A DNA stretch of 64,000 nt from contig NC_041008.1 in assembly GCF_004193775.1 (NCBI RefSeq), positions 4,728,731 to 4,792,730 of the forward strand, given 5' to 3'. The translations under genes were made by a program, and so were the position numbers. The DNA comes from Glycine soja (taxonomy: Eukaryota > Streptophyta > Magnoliopsida > Fabales > Fabaceae). Below the pieces are notes generated by a model that was not told the DNA's origin, did not search any database, and was given only the letters and a program-made list of their open reading frames with translations. Of the stretch, positions 63,741-64,000 are shown piece by piece. Each line of letters starts with the position of its first letter. The first letter of the stretch is position 1.

Positions 63741-64000
63741 GATGTGTTTGGTTTAAGGGGATAAATTTGAGATGTAATTGAATTGAGGTGATTTAGAGAT
63801 GAAAGTTTTGGAATGGGTGCTTGTCAGGAGTAAATTTGGGCTGCAAGTTTTAAAAAAATTGTGGGTCCCATGGTGTAAAATTTTGATCCCAGACTGAGAT
63901 GAAAGAGAGTGAATTTGGGTTGGGTACTAAGAAAAAGATGATCCTTCCAAAATTGCCATGGAGAACTAGTGACCCTGGTGGTCCTTTTTTTTTGTCTGCA
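63741..64000. mobile_element. Partial MITE-like element, cut by the window edge
   Basis: 'GGATGTGTTTGGTTTAAGGG' starts a G-rich stretch unlike its surroundings. Plant MITE ends often read 'TGTGTTTGGTTT'. The other end would lie outside the window, so neither the family nor the target duplication can be checked. Confidence 0.4.

Overview
The window looks like nuclear DNA of a flowering plant, most likely a legume close to soybean (Glycine). It is AT-rich, its genes are split by GT-AG introns, and it carries plant-only families (WNK kinase with a WNK-type C-terminus, Dof, bHLH-interacting R2R3-MYB, multicopper laccase). Long (AT)n arrays, many MITE-like elements and decayed retrotransposons fill the rest. 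The species call is inference from protein resemblance and repeat style.

Six protein-coding genes can be rebuilt exon by exon with intact frames. They are a Yippee-like zinc protein (minus, 968-1773, 106 aa), a WNK kinase (minus, 3697-7311, 7 coding exons, 674 aa), an ORMDL/ORM sphingolipid regulator (plus, 12056-17336, 3 exons, 157 aa), a Dof transcription factor (minus, 21448-22293, 281 aa), an R2R3-MYB of the proanthocyanidin-regulator type (plus, 45109-46200, 2 exons, 290 aa) and a secreted laccase (minus, 56356-58741, 6 exons, 572 aa). WNK and ORM are divergent and separated by about 4.7 kb. MYB and laccase both touch phenolic metabolism, but nothing in the sequence shows that they are linked.

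Between the genes are long AT-rich stretches, the largest being 22.3-45.1 kb. They hold a Ty3/gypsy pol remnant (about 34.1-35.4 kb), a probable second retroelement-like block (39.7-42.35 kb) and a LINE 3' remnant inside an ORM intron. They also hold an 838-bp Mutator-like element with 235-bp terminal inverted repeats and a perfect 9-bp target duplication, several smaller inverted-repeat elements, and a decayed plastid 23S rRNA insertion (NUPT, about 52.9-53.65 kb).

The least explained structure is a two-armed array at 38.37-38.83 kb. About eleven degenerate copies of a short motif in one orientation are followed by about six in the opposite orientation. I found no sign of a new multi-gene system. 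The points most worth checking are that array, the 117-bp duplication that copies a WNK splice acceptor, and the Mutator-like element.
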